NCBI GenBank assembly: GCA_002440705.1
Contig: DJVA01000009.1
Coordinates: 1-60,192 of the forward strand
Reading direction: 5' to 3'
DNA length: 60,192 bases
Origin: Flavobacteriaceae bacterium UBA6268
GTDB taxonomy: Bacteria; Bacteroidota; Bacteroidia; Flavobacteriales; Flavobacteriaceae
Below, piece by piece: positions 25,439-34,331 of the stretch. The notes under the pieces were generated by a model. That model was not told the DNA's origin and made no database searches. It was given only the letters and a program-made list of their open reading frames with translations. Position numbers and translations under genes: made by a program. Numbering within the stretch: the first letter of the stretch is position 1; each line of letters starts with the position of its first letter.

Positions 25439-26773
25439 ATGAAACGCTTGATCAGAAGCTTATACTTAAACAAACGGCTCTTTGCCATCCTCATTATATT
25501 GGCCGTTTTGTTTTTGTTTTCCTTTTTTGTCCCCAATCTTTTTGGAACCCTAAAGCTGCTGTTCTATGCCCTACTGATTCTTGTTTGCTTCGACGCCTTT
25601 TTGTTGTATCAAAACCGCAAGGGGATGCAAGCTTCCCGCCTGCTGCCGGATAAACTTTCCAACGGCGATGAAAATGACATCACAATCCGAATTCAAAATA
25701 CGTATCGATTCAAGGCATCCATTAAGATCATTGATGAATTGCCCATTCAATGGCAACGGCGGGATTTTAGGATTTTCAGTATACTGGAACCCTCTAGGGA
25801 AAAAGCATTCCATTATCAAGTGCGGCCCACGGAACGTGGAGAATACCACTTTGGGAATCTAAACGTATTTGTTTCCACGGCCTTGGGCTTGGTGGCCCGT
25901 AGGCAACAGTTTGCCGCCGAGGCCATGGTGCCCAATTACCCTTCGTTCCTTCAACTAAAAAAGTATGATTTTGTGGCCTTTTCCAACCGACTGAAATTTT
26001 TTGGACTCAAGAAAATACGCCGCATAGGCCACACCATGGAATTTGAGCAAATCAAGGAATACATCGCAGGGGATGATGTAAGGAATATCAACTGGAATGC
26101 CACAGCCAAAAAGGGGGAACTGATGGTGAACCAATTCCAAGACGAAAAATCGCAACCCGTCTACTCGGTTATCGACAAAGGCCGTGTTATGAAAATGCCT
26201 TTCAATTACCTGAGCTTGCTGGATTATGCCATCAACGCCTGTTTGGTCATTTCAAACATTGCCCTAAAAAAACAGGACAAAGCAGGAATGTTTTCTTTTT
26301 CAAGAAAAGTGGAAGACCAAGTCGTGGCGCAGCGCAAAGGTTCCCAAATGAACTTGATCTTGGAAACCCTTTATAATATTGAAACCGATTTTGCCGAAAG
26401 TGATTTTTCACGGTTGTACGTCGAAATCAAACGAAAAATCAAACAGCGTAGCCTCCTACTGCTCTACACCAATTTTGAAACCCTCGACGCGCTACACCGG
26501 CAATTGCCCTACTTGCAGGCAATTAACCGCACCCATTTGCTGGTGGTTATTTTTTTCCAAAATACCGAATTGATAGCCTTTTCAAAGGAGAAAGCAACGA
26601 GCACACAAGCCATTTTTGAAAAAACCATCGCCGAAAAATTTATTTATGAAAAGAAGCTTATCGTAAACGAGTTGAACAAATACGGCATCCAAACCATCCT
26701 CACCCCCCCGGAAGATTTGACGGTAAACACCATTAACAAGTACCTGGAAATCAAAGCCAGGGGCCTTCTCTAG
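25439..26773 (+). CDS. DUF58-domain protein, MoxR partner
   Basis: 444 residues. Two N-terminal membrane helices (about 14-55) precede a beta-rich region (about 70-170) and a DUF58 / VWA-like domain with the characteristic GDDVRNINWNATAKKGELMV segment (about 205). The rest has the Rossmann-like pattern of VWA domains but the full MIDAS triad is not obvious. It is the last gene of the cluster and is the standard client or adaptor of the adjacent MoxR ATPase. Confidence 0.88.
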   Translation: MKRLIRSLYLNKRLFAILIILAVLFLFSFFVPNLFGTLKLLFYALLILVCFDAFLLYQNRKGMQASRLLPDKLSNGDENDITIRIQNTYRFKASIKIIDELPIQWQRRDFRIFSILEPSREKAFHYQVRPTERGEYHFGNLNVFVSTALGLVARRQQFAAEAMVPNYPSFLQLKKYDFVAFSNRLKFFGLKKIRRIGHTMEFEQIKEYIAGDDVRNINWNATAKKGELMVNQFQDEKSQPVYSVIDKGRVMKMPFNYLSLLDYAINACLVISNIALKKQDKAGMFSFSRKVEDQVVAQRKGSQMNLILETLYNIETDFAESDFSRLYVEIKRKIKQRSLLLLYTNFETLDALHRQLPYLQAINRTHLLVVIFFQNTELIAFSKEKATSTQAIFEKTIAEKFIYEKKLIVNELNKYGIQTILTPPEDLTVNTINKYLEIKARGLL

Positions 26774-26895
26774 ATACTGCTATTTTACATTTCAGGAATG
26801 TCATTCAACAGTTGGGTAGTATTTATCTGGAAATACCCGCTCCATTTTGGACTTTTGAGGTGAAGATAATGTCATCAACCTTAAAAATTCAAAAT

Positions 26896-27339
26896 ATGAA
26901 AACTATCGTTACCCTAGCAGCCCTTTTATTTGTAACACATTTGGCTTCTGCTCAAAACAATGTTGCATCAGATTTGAGTGAATCCGACCGGGGAATTACC
27001 ATTACCGTTGAAGTCCCAGTTATGGCAACGGAGGGAATCATCATTGCCGGTCTGTACGATGAAAACACGTTTATGAAAGCAGCTCCTTTACAAGGTACCG
27101 AAAGTGCTATCAATGATGGAAAGGCCGTTTTAACATTCAGTAATGTAAGCCCTGGTACCTATGGTATCACATTATTTCTGGACAAAAATGGAAACCATAC
27201 CATGGATTTCGAACCCAACGGAATGCCCAAGGAAATGTATGGCGTATCCAACAACGTCATGAATTATGGCCCACCACAATGGAAGGATGCCCAGTTTGAG
27301 GTAGGAACGGAACCAATCAAAATGGAAATTCGGCTATAG
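26896..27339 (+). CDS. DUF2141 exported protein
   Basis: 147 residues from the ATG at 26896 (the frame from 26812 has non-signal sequence). Signal peptide ends SAQ (about residue 20). The DUF2141 beta-sandwich has GIIIAGLYDENTFM, FSNVSPGTYGITLFLDKNGN and ends with VMNYGPPQWKDAQFEV, the usual family order. Flavobacterial DUF2141 proteins are periplasmic, of unknown role. A strong terminator follows. Confidence 0.85.
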   Translation: MKTIVTLAALLFVTHLASAQNNVASDLSESDRGITITVEVPVMATEGIIIAGLYDENTFMKAAPLQGTESAINDGKAVLTFSNVSPGTYGITLFLDKNGNHTMDFEPNGMPKEMYGVSNNVMNYGPPQWKDAQFEVGTEPIKMEIRL

Positions 27340-27360
27340 GCTAAAGCCGTTACTGAAAAA

Positions 27361-27384
27361 TCCGGCTTAAAGCCGGATTTTTTT
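27361..27384 (+). terminator. Rho-independent terminator after the DUF2141 gene
   Basis: TCCGGC and GCCGGA pair around TTAAA, extended by AA/TT pairs, and are followed by seven T residues. Upstream AAAAA could make it partly bidirectional. Confidence 0.85.
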
Positions 27385-27438
27385 ATAAACAAAATCTTCT
27401 GCAATTTAAAAATCGATAATCAAAGTTTATAAAATTTG

Positions 27439-27446
27439 TACTTTTG
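27439..27446 (+). promoter_or_regulatory. Minus-7 element of oxyR
   Basis: TACTTTTG matches TAnnTTTG at all six fixed positions, 17 bases before the ATG at 27463. A minus-33 TTTG at the usual distance is not evident. Confidence 0.5.
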
Positions 27447-27462
27447 TGAAAAGGCCCTCAAC

Positions 27463-28401
27463 ATGACCATAACCCAGTTGAAATATGTTCTGGCAGTTGC
27501 CGAACACCAAAACTTCACCAAGGCAGCAGAAAAAACCTTTGTGACACAACCAACTTTAAGCATGCAAATCCAGAAGCTTGAGGAAGAGTTGGACATCCTC
27601 ATCTTCGATCGGAGTAAAAAACCCATCGAGTTGACACCTGTAGGGAAAAAAATCGTGAACCAGGCAAAGAACATCGTGAATGAAGCCGAACGCATGCAAG
27701 ATGTGGTAGACCAGGAGAAAGGATTTATTGGGGGAGAGTTCCGCTTGGGGATCATCCCTACCATTATGCCTACCCTATTGCCCATGTTCCTTAAAACCTT
27801 TGCAACAAGATATCCCAAGGTACAATTGAAGATTGAAGAATTGTCCACCGAAGAAATCATTCACAAACTCTCGGAAGGACACCTGGATGCTGCCATTGCC
27901 GCAACGCCCCTTCATTTGGATAAGATCAAGGAGCGGGCATTGTATTACGAACCCTTTGTGGGGTACATTCCCGAAAGTCATCGGTTGTTTCAAATGAAGA
28001 AGATTGCATCGTCCGATTTGGACATTGACGATATTCTTTTGTTGGAAGACGGGCATTGTTTTCGGGACGGGGTGATTAATCTCTGCAAGGCTTCCAAAAA
28101 CTTCAACCACGATACCTTCCAACTAACAAGTGGCAGCTTTGAGACCCTCATTAAACTTTCCCATGAGGGATTGGGGATGACCTTATTGCCCTACATGCAT
28201 ACTTTGGATTTGAGTGAAAATCAACAGAAGCACCTCCGCTATTTTGAGGATCCACCTCCCGCCAGGGAAGTGAGTATCATTTATCCGAAAAGTGAGTTAA
28301 AGCTTCAAATTATTGATGCGCTGTACCAAATAATTTCGGGCGTTGTGAGGGGTGCCATCCGGTTTCAGGACGTTAAGATTATCAGTCCTGTTTCATCCTA
28401 A
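27463..28401 (+). CDS. oxyR: Hydrogen-peroxide sensor OxyR, LysR family
   Basis: 312 residues from the ATG at 27463. N-terminal winged helix-turn-helix (MTITQLKYVLAVAEHQNFTK, residues 1-60) and LysR effector domain. Both redox cysteines are present in the sequence GHCFRDGVINLC; they fall at residues 199 and 208, as in the E. coli protein, so peroxide-driven disulfide formation is expected. It controls catalase, peroxidase and iron-storage genes elsewhere; none of those is in this window. A bidirectional terminator follows. Confidence 0.93.
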   Translation: MTITQLKYVLAVAEHQNFTKAAEKTFVTQPTLSMQIQKLEEELDILIFDRSKKPIELTPVGKKIVNQAKNIVNEAERMQDVVDQEKGFIGGEFRLGIIPTIMPTLLPMFLKTFATRYPKVQLKIEELSTEEIIHKLSEGHLDAAIAATPLHLDKIKERALYYEPFVGYIPESHRLFQMKKIASSDLDIDDILLLEDGHCFRDGVINLCKASKNFNHDTFQLTSGSFETLIKLSHEGLGMTLLPYMHTLDLSENQQKHLRYFEDPPPAREVSIIYPKSELKLQIIDALYQIISGVVRGAIRFQDVKIISPVSS

Positions 28402-28477
28402 TAAAACCTAAGGCATTAGGTAAGATACAGTCCGTTTCGTAACGAGACGAGTTTGAAAAGTGCGCAGTAGGCATTTT

Positions 28478-28507
28478 AAAAAAAGCCTCCGGATGGAGGC
28501 TTTTTTA
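28478..28507. terminator. Bidirectional terminator
   Basis: GCCTCC and GGAGGC pair around GGAT with flanking A-run and T-run (AAAAAA/TTTTTT), so it can end transcription from oxyR and from the convergent small gene. Confidence 0.88.
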
Positions 28508-28705
28508 TTATTCGTCTAAATAGATTAGACATTGGTTTAACTGTGGGTTCTGCTGGATAAGGGAATTGATCCAAATTTTAAGTTCCTCAATTTCGTGGGG
28601 AAGGAGCCTTTGGAGGGCTTTTTTCAACTCCTTGCAGAACAGGTTTACATCAAAACTCACTTTTTTTAGCACTGCCTTGGTGTAGTCAAACATTGCTCTA
28701 GCCAT
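28508..28705 (-). CDS. Small conserved helical protein
   Basis: 65 residues, cytoplasmic, with two predicted helices (FDYTKAVLKKVSFDVNLF and EIEELKIWINSLIQQ) and a basic pI. I recognise this short type as recurring in flavobacteria but no function is known to me. It has its own AT-rich upstream region with TATATTTA on the minus strand (28771-28778) and ends at a shared terminator, so it is transcribed on its own. Confidence 0.65.
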   Translation of the reverse strand: MARAMFDYTKAVLKKVSFDVNLFCKELKKALQRLLPHEIEELKIWINSLIQQNPQLNQCLIYLDE

Positions 28706-28843
28706 AGTTAAGTAATTAGAGTTAGGTTAAGTAGTAGTATCTATAGGCAAGAATTTTTAATTTAACGCTACTAAATATAGCAAAAAAATTGGATGAATTG
28801 ATTTTGACCCAAAAAAATGCATGCTAAAAATATCTTAAAATCC

Positions 28844-29299
28844 CTAACCCTTAGGTTTTACGGTCCATTCAAACCAAAACCGGGAAACCGTATCCCCTTG
28901 TGCGTCAATTCCTTCAGAAGCCATCCAACAGGTTTGTCCTTCACCGGTTTCCATGGCTTTTTGGATGGTTTCCTTTATGGCCAATCCATCGGTAGAGGTA
29001 AAAGTGATAAGGCCTCGTGCTTTTTTGGTGAATTCGGCTTTGTTATGTGCCACAAGCATGGAAATGGGCTTTCCAGTTTCTTGAATATACGCCATCACCA
29101 AAGCCCCGGTACTCAACTCGGCAGCCATGCCCTGTACGGCCCAAAAAAGGGACTTAAATGGATTTTGATTGATCCAGCGGTGCTTTACGGTTGTGGTACA
29201 AGCAGTTTCGGAAATACTTTTTACCCGAACCCCGCAAAAGTACACCGAAGGGAGTTTGAATAAGGTGAATAGATTGATTTTTCTTGAGTTGAGTTGCAT
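28844..29299 (-). CDS. DUF4442 hotdog-fold (thioesterase-like) protein
   Basis: 151 residues. The hotdog core contains NPFKSLFWAVQGMAAELSTG, matching DUF4442, a group related to PaaI/YiiD-type acyl-CoA thioesterases. The product is cytoplasmic and may hydrolyse an acyl-CoA or act as an acyl-binding protein. It follows the LRR gene by 14 bases on the same strand and could be its downstream partner in an operon. Confidence 0.8.
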   Translation of the reverse strand: MQLNSRKINLFTLFKLPSVYFCGVRVKSISETACTTTVKHRWINQNPFKSLFWAVQGMAAELSTGALVMAYIQETGKPISMLVAHNKAEFTKKARGLITFTSTDGLAIKETIQKAMETGEGQTCWMASEGIDAQGDTVSRFWFEWTVKPKG

Positions 29300-29313
29300 C
29301 GAAGCACTTGATT

Positions 29314-30678
29314 CTATAATTTCAAAAATTTTCGGATCGCTAATTTCCCTTCAGAACGAATTTCAACAAAGTAAAGCCCTTTTGATAAATGGGATACTTC
29401 CAGCTTATTGGTGCTTTGGTATTCACCTACTAAAATTCCCTGCCTGGAATAAATTGCAACCTTTTCGATGGGGAGTGTCGTTTGAAGGATTAAAATTTCA
29501 TTAGCAGGATTTGGATACAATAAAATTGCATTTGTAAAAAAATTATTCAATCCAAGCTCGCAATTTTCGCTAAAAATGACATTCCCGTCATAACACCAAC
29601 CACTTGCAAAAAAGGGATCACACTCTGGGTACGTGGCATTTTCGTCATCAACCTGTATGCAAAAAAGCTCTGGATTATCATGAGCAGCCATTGCAAAAAG
29701 AGAGGTGTTATTCCCATTTTTGACATTTAAGGAATTTAAATTGTTTTGATGACAATACAAATACCCGAGGTTATGATTACTGGACACATCCAAGCCCGTC
29801 AATTGATTTTCATTGACAGAAAAAAAAGTTAAATTCCCATTTAAAGAAACATCAATTTCAGTTAGCTGGTTTCTATCAATGTAGAAATAGGCCAGCATAT
29901 TATTTTGGGAAACATCTATTTGAGAAATACTATTGTTTGTCAACCATAAATTTTCAAGATTCACATTATGCGAAACATCCAAACCGGTGAGTAAATTATC
30001 CATCGCTTCCAATTCGACGAGTTGAATATTTTGAGTTACGTCCAAACTGGCAATTTCATTAACGGAACAAAAGAAGGAGGTTAAATTTGTATTGTTTGTT
30101 ATATCAATAGCGGTTAAAAGGTTAGAATCGACCACAAGCGTTTGAAGGTGCAGGTTCTGGGAAACATCGATATTCGAAATTTCATTAAACCCACATTTTA
30201 AAATTTCCAAGTTTGGATTTTCAGAAACATCCAAGCTGGTGAGTTGGTTAAAGAGGCACGTAAGTTCCAACAGATTTGTACTTGTGGGAAGCAACAAGGA
30301 CTGCAAATCGTTGTTATTGCAATACAATTTGATTAAGCTTGCATTTTGAGACAGATCCATATCGGAAATTTGCTGGCCAAAGATATCAAGCCATTCCAGA
30401 TTGCCAAAACTTGCTATGCCTTCAATTGATTGGATATTATCAGTAAAGAGCAAATCTATTTGGATGCCCAAAACCGATTCAGCCTCACTTACCTGAATTT
30501 GACCATCATCATTAAGATCAACATCATCCTCTGGTATTCCATCACCATCAAAATCTGCCACATTGTAATTAACTAAAACAAATCTAAATATTGGGTCTGG
30601 AATATTTACATCCTGCGCTTGGGAATAAGAAATTCCAAATATGAAAGCCACTAAACTTAAAAGACACTTTATTTTCAT
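29314..30678 (-). CDS. Secreted leucine-rich-repeat protein with T9SS sorting domain
   Basis: 454 residues. Signal peptide ends YSQAQ; a calcium-binding-like loop (DFDGDGIPEDDVDLNDDG, about 44-60) precedes twelve or so LRRs (about 85-345) of 20-22 residues with the unit LTSLDVSxNxNL. A C-terminal type A T9SS domain starts at about 385 (LLYPNPANEILIL) and ends FLKL. The protein is exported to the cell surface or medium and probably binds protein or glycan ligands or mediates adhesion. Confidence 0.85.
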   Translation of the reverse strand: MKIKCLLSLVAFIFGISYSQAQDVNIPDPIFRFVLVNYNVADFDGDGIPEDDVDLNDDGQIQVSEAESVLGIQIDLLFTDNIQSIEGIASFGNLEWLDIFGQQISDMDLSQNASLIKLYCNNNDLQSLLLPTSTNLLELTCLFNQLTSLDVSENPNLEILKCGFNEISNIDVSQNLHLQTLVVDSNLLTAIDITNNTNLTSFFCSVNEIASLDVTQNIQLVELEAMDNLLTGLDVSHNVNLENLWLTNNSISQIDVSQNNMLAYFYIDRNQLTEIDVSLNGNLTFFSVNENQLTGLDVSSNHNLGYLYCHQNNLNSLNVKNGNNTSLFAMAAHDNPELFCIQVDDENATYPECDPFFASGWCYDGNVIFSENCELGLNNFFTNAILLYPNPANEILILQTTLPIEKVAIYSRQGILVGEYQSTNKLEVSHLSKGLYFVEIRSEGKLAIRKFLKL

Positions 30679-30803
30679 AATCGCCTATTCATAGGGACTC
30701 CCCCCTATTGACTGCTAATATATTCAAAATAGTCCAATAATTATTTTGTTAAAGTACTGTTAATTTTAAGTACCTTGCGTAACATAATACCATCCTTTAG
30801 ACA

Positions 30804-30811
30804 TATATTTG
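30804..30811 (+). promoter_or_regulatory. Minus-7 element of the DUF4870/PadR/PspC operon
   Basis: TATATTTG matches TAnnTTTG at all six fixed positions, 19 bases before the ATG at 30831. TTG at 30775 is too far for an ideal minus-33. Confidence 0.5.
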
Positions 30812-30830
30812 CATAAGAAATTAATGTGTC

Positions 30831-31349
30831 ATGGAAACAACTCCAACCGAAAACCACAAAAACATCGCCGCGTTGATCCACATTTCAACCTTTACCAAGT
30901 ACTTTTTCCCCTTAGCGAATTTCTTGGCGCCCCTGGTTTTGTGGAGTACCAACAAAGAAAAACCCTTTGTGGTAGAGCACGGCAGACAGGCCCTTAATTT
31001 TCAGCTAAGCATTCTTTTGTACAGTTTGGCCATCGGGATACTTTGCTTCCCTTTCTTTGTATTATTTGCTGCCGACTTTGTTTCCTTGATCGACGCCATC
31101 GACCGTCATTCAAACCACATAACCATGAATGATATCCAGAATCTATCTGGATTACTCATCTTGTTTTTCGTTGCCGTGGTTTTTTTGCTCGGACTTTTTG
31201 TTTTTGAGCTTTACGCAGTTATTTCGGCCACGGTTCATGCCAACAGAGGACTGCTATACCGCTATCCATTAAGTATTTCATTCATCAAATCATCATACCC
31301 CGAACCGGTCGGGGCCCAAAATCAATCAAAAAATGAGCACGTTAGTTAA
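30831..31349 (+). CDS. DUF4870 membrane protein
   Basis: 172 residues. The DUF4870 core has three helices with the family pattern HISTFTKYFFPLANFLAPLV and VEHGRQALNFQLS. The C-terminal 20 residues are polar. Family members often accompany PspC and DUF2807 proteins in envelope-stress operons. The stop overlaps a small downstream frame by 17 bases, which suggests coupled translation through the operon. Confidence 0.85.
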   Translation: METTPTENHKNIAALIHISTFTKYFFPLANFLAPLVLWSTNKEKPFVVEHGRQALNFQLSILLYSLAIGILCFPFFVLFAADFVSLIDAIDRHSNHITMNDIQNLSGLLILFFVAVVFLLGLFVFELYAVISATVHANRGLLYRYPLSISFIKSSYPEPVGAQNQSKNEHVS

Positions 31350-31521
31350 TATGTTGCTGGCAGCAGTGATGACCTTCCTTCATTTAGGCGAACTTCCCTC
31401 GGGAAAAGTTACCTACACTGGGTTGGAGGAAACCTGCGATCAGCAATGGCAACAGCTGAAACCTCAAAACTATGTTACCAAAGAGGAATTGTTGTTGCAA
31501 TTAAATGAGAGAACCTTATGA
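31333..31521 (+). CDS. Small protein of the PadR/PspC operon
   Basis: 62 residues, one hydrophobic N-terminal segment (MSTLVNMLLAAVMTFLHLG) then a polar helix. It overlaps the upstream DUF4870 gene by 17 bases and the downstream PadR gene by four (ATGA), which supports it as a real coupled gene. Family and function unknown; it may be a small membrane-associated regulator. Confidence 0.6.
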   Translation: MSTLVNMLLAAVMTFLHLGELPSGKVTYTGLEETCDQQWQQLKPQNYVTKEELLLQLNERTL

Positions 31522-31856
31522 AAATCGAAAACACCAAAGCGCAAATGCGAAAGGGCGTCCTAGAGTACTGCATCCTCTCCATCCTCAAAGATGGGGAAGC
31601 CTACACCAGCGACCTCCTAGAGACCCTGAAAGATGCAAAAATGCTGGTAGTTGAGGGTACGGTGTATCCCCTACTTACCCGACTTAAAAATGCGGGGCTG
31701 CTCAACTACCGTTGGGAAGAGTCTACCAGTGGCCCACCCCGTAAATATTACGGACTAACCGAAACTGGAAAATTATTTTTAAAGGAATTGAATACCACCT
31801 GGAGCGAGTTGCAAGAGGCGGTGCATAGAGTAACTACCGAAAAAACCACAAAATGA
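31518..31856 (+). CDS. PadR-family transcriptional repressor
   Basis: 112 residues with a winged helix-turn-helix of the PadR type: RKGVLEYCILSILKDGEAYT, LETLKDAKMLVVEGTVYPLL and SGPPRKYYGLTETGK are all family signatures. It is short, with almost no C-terminal dimerisation helix, as in PadR-s1 proteins. It probably represses its own operon in response to a small ligand or envelope signal. Overlaps the PspC-like gene by four bases. Confidence 0.92.
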   Translation: MKIENTKAQMRKGVLEYCILSILKDGEAYTSDLLETLKDAKMLVVEGTVYPLLTRLKNAGLLNYRWEESTSGPPRKYYGLTETGKLFLKELNTTWSELQEAVHRVTTEKTTK

Positions 31857-33523
31857 ACAAGACAGTCAATATCAATCTAGCGGGAACTTTTTTCCACATC
31901 GATGAAGACGCTTTTGTAAAGCTTCAAAAATACCTCGATGCCATCAAGAAATCGCTCAGCGACCCCCAGGGAAGCGATGAGATTATCCGCGATATCGAAG
32001 CCCGGATTGCCGAACTCTTCTCCGAAAAATTAGAGCGAAGCACCCAGGTGGTCACCGTAAAGGAAGTGGATGAAGTGATTGCCGTAATGGGGCAGCCCGA
32101 AGACTATGCCGTGGATGAAGAGCTTTTTGAAGACACCCCAAAATCGCAAAAGCGAAGCAGGTCCGGACACAAACAATTGTTCCGTGACGTGGACAACAAA
32201 TACATCTCGGGGGTTTCCTCCGGCTTGGGCCACTATTTGGGCATCGATGCCATCTGGATCCGATTGATTTGGGTATTCCTAACCTTGTTTTCGGGAGGAA
32301 CAACCATCTTTATCTACATCCTATTTTGGATCTTGGTCCCTGCTGCGGAAACCACTTCGGACAAGCTAAAAATGACGGGGGAACCCATCAATATTTCGAA
32401 CATTGAAAAAAAGTTCAAGGAAGGATATGAAAACGTCGCGGAAAAAGTAAAAAACGCCGACTTTGACAAATACGGGCAAAAGGTAAAAAGCACCACTTCG
32501 GGCTTTTTCGATACGCTAGGGCATATTCTTCTTACACTCTTTAAAGTATTTGTCAAATTTTTGGGAATCATTGTCATTATTGTCTCACTTAGTGTACTTG
32601 TGGGGCTGATCATTTGGCTTTTTGCCGCAGGGTCTATAGGCTTCTGGGGACATCATGAATTGATGGATTACTACCACATGGTCGATATCACCAACGCCCC
32701 GATATGGCTAATCTCGTTACTGTTTTTCTTTGCCGTAGGGATTCCATTCTTTGTATTGTTCATCCTTGGGCTTAAGCTATTGGTGAGCAACCTAAAATCC
32801 ATTGGATTGGCGGCCAAGATTTCCCTTTTCGTGGTTTGGATTGCCTCCATTGTAGGACTGAGCGTCATTGGCTTTAACCAGTTTACGGAACGGGCTTACG
32901 AAGGTGAATCCTTTGTAGAGGAATCGCTTCCCATTCGAAACGGAGATACGCTTTCCATCAAAATGGTTTCCAACGAACGCTATGAGTACAATGCACACCG
33001 AAGAGGACGCTTGAATATTGAATACAATGAGAATGGCGACAAAATCATTTATTCTACCAATATACGCCTCATTGTGCGCGCTACGGAAGATTCCATTGGA
33101 AGGATTTTAATCAACAAAAAAGCACAGAGCCACGATTTTCTCAGTGCCAAATCCAGGGCCGAAGCCATCAACTACAGCTATGCGCTCGAAGAAAACAAAC
33201 TGCTACTCGATGCCTACCTCACTACCGATATTGAAAATAAATACCGGGATCAAGAGGTGGAAGTCATCGTATACCTACCCATTGGCAGTATCTTGTATGC
33301 CGACTCCAATACCTATTCGTTCCACAGCAACGATTACTACCACAGGGACCTTTTGCACCATGGGGACGAATCGCATTACTTGTTGATCGAAGATGGAACC
33401 ACACACTGCCTGGACTGCCCCGAAGAGGAGACCGAATCGTGGGAAGAGGATGTAAAAGCGGCCCATGATCCGGAAACAGTCATCGACACGCTTCATACCC
33501 TACAAAAAGATACTTTACAATAA
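31853..33523 (+). CDS. PspC-domain membrane protein with extended C-terminus
   Basis: 556 residues. A cytoplasmic N-terminus (1-95) is followed by a PspC domain at about 100-165 (RDVDNKYISGVSSGLGHYLG), then three membrane helices at about 225-255, 280-305 and 320-345. A large periplasmic C-terminal part (about 350-556) is beta-rich, ending in histidine- and acid-rich tracts. It resembles the PspC proteins of flavobacteria encoded with PadR and DUF2807. It probably senses or buffers envelope stress. Confidence 0.86.
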   Translation: MNKTVNINLAGTFFHIDEDAFVKLQKYLDAIKKSLSDPQGSDEIIRDIEARIAELFSEKLERSTQVVTVKEVDEVIAVMGQPEDYAVDEELFEDTPKSQKRSRSGHKQLFRDVDNKYISGVSSGLGHYLGIDAIWIRLIWVFLTLFSGGTTIFIYILFWILVPAAETTSDKLKMTGEPINISNIEKKFKEGYENVAEKVKNADFDKYGQKVKSTTSGFFDTLGHILLTLFKVFVKFLGIIVIIVSLSVLVGLIIWLFAAGSIGFWGHHELMDYYHMVDITNAPIWLISLLFFFAVGIPFFVLFILGLKLLVSNLKSIGLAAKISLFVVWIASIVGLSVIGFNQFTERAYEGESFVEESLPIRNGDTLSIKMVSNERYEYNAHRRGRLNIEYNENGDKIIYSTNIRLIVRATEDSIGRILINKKAQSHDFLSAKSRAEAINYSYALEENKLLLDAYLTTDIENKYRDQEVEVIVYLPIGSILYADSNTYSFHSNDYYHRDLLHHGDESHYLLIEDGTTHCLDCPEEETESWEEDVKAAHDPETVIDTLHTLQKDTLQ

Positions 33524-33545
33524 TCATCAATCAAAAACGAACATT

Positions 33546-34265
33546 ATGAAAACCACAAAAACCACATTAATCTTGCTCCTTGCCATGGTTGCAACAAGTT
33601 GTCACTTTGATATCAACTTTGGGCAGGAAAATGGCAACGGCAATGTTGTTACCGAAGAACGCCCCGTCAAGGATTTTAGCGCAGTTCACGGCAGTGCCGG
33701 AGTAGACGTATATTTAACGGAAGGGGCTGAAAACAAAGTTGTAGTAGAAGCTGATGAAAACCTGTTGGACATCATCACCACTTCGGTAGAAGGAAATACT
33801 TTGGAAATTTCTACGGAAAAAAGCATTGGCCGCTCCAAATCGAAAAAAGTTCACGTTACTTACAAAAAACTGGAAAGCATTGAAGCCAGCAGTGGAGCCG
33901 ATGTTATTGGAAATTCGGTAGTGAAAAGTGAAACCCTTTCATTAAAAAGTAGTAGCGGGGCCGATCTGGAAGTCGAAATCCTTGCCAAGGAACTTTATGC
34001 AAAAACCAGTAGTGGGGCCGATCTCCGGATTTCGGGAAAAGCAAACCGCTTGGTGGCCGATGCCTCCAGTGGCAGCGATCTTAAAGCACGGGAATTGGAA
34101 GTTATTTCCTGTAAAGCCGAAGCCAGTAGTGGGGCCGATATTGCCGTGAGTGTTAAAAGTGAAATAGAGGCCCGGGCTTCCAGTGGAGGAGATATTCAAT
34201 ACTTTGGGAACCCATCGGATGTATCCGTAAAGGATGGGGTTTCCGGAAGTGTACGGAAAATGTAA
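33546..34265 (+). CDS. DUF2807 'head GIN'-type lipoprotein with SSGAD repeats
   Basis: 239 residues from the ATG at 33546. Lipobox ATSC (Cys20). The DUF2807 domain is a beta helix in which SSGAD or SSGSD occurs five to six times with spacing of roughly 20 residues, marking the turns. Only 22 bases separate it from the PspC gene, so it is in the same operon. It is likely to sit in the outer membrane or periplasm and bind carbohydrate or protein; no enzymatic function is known. A strong terminator follows. Confidence 0.85.
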   Translation: MKTTKTTLILLLAMVATSCHFDINFGQENGNGNVVTEERPVKDFSAVHGSAGVDVYLTEGAENKVVVEADENLLDIITTSVEGNTLEISTEKSIGRSKSKKVHVTYKKLESIEASSGADVIGNSVVKSETLSLKSSSGADLEVEILAKELYAKTSSGADLRISGKANRLVADASSGSDLKARELEVISCKAEASSGADIAVSVKSEIEARASSGGDIQYFGNPSDVSVKDGVSGSVRKM

Positions 34266-34286
34266 TCAGCAACCTAACCAACCCTT

Positions 34287-34328
34287 AAGCCCGAGGTGGA
34301 GTCCATAGCACTTCGGGCTTTTCTTTTT
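34287..34328 (+). terminator. Rho-independent terminator of the PadR/PspC operon
   Basis: AAGCCCGAGGTG pairs with CACTTCGGGCTT (one G-T wobble) around GAGTCCATAG, followed by TTCTTTTT. It ends four bases before the next ATG. Confidence 0.88.
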
Positions 34329-34331
34329 CCT

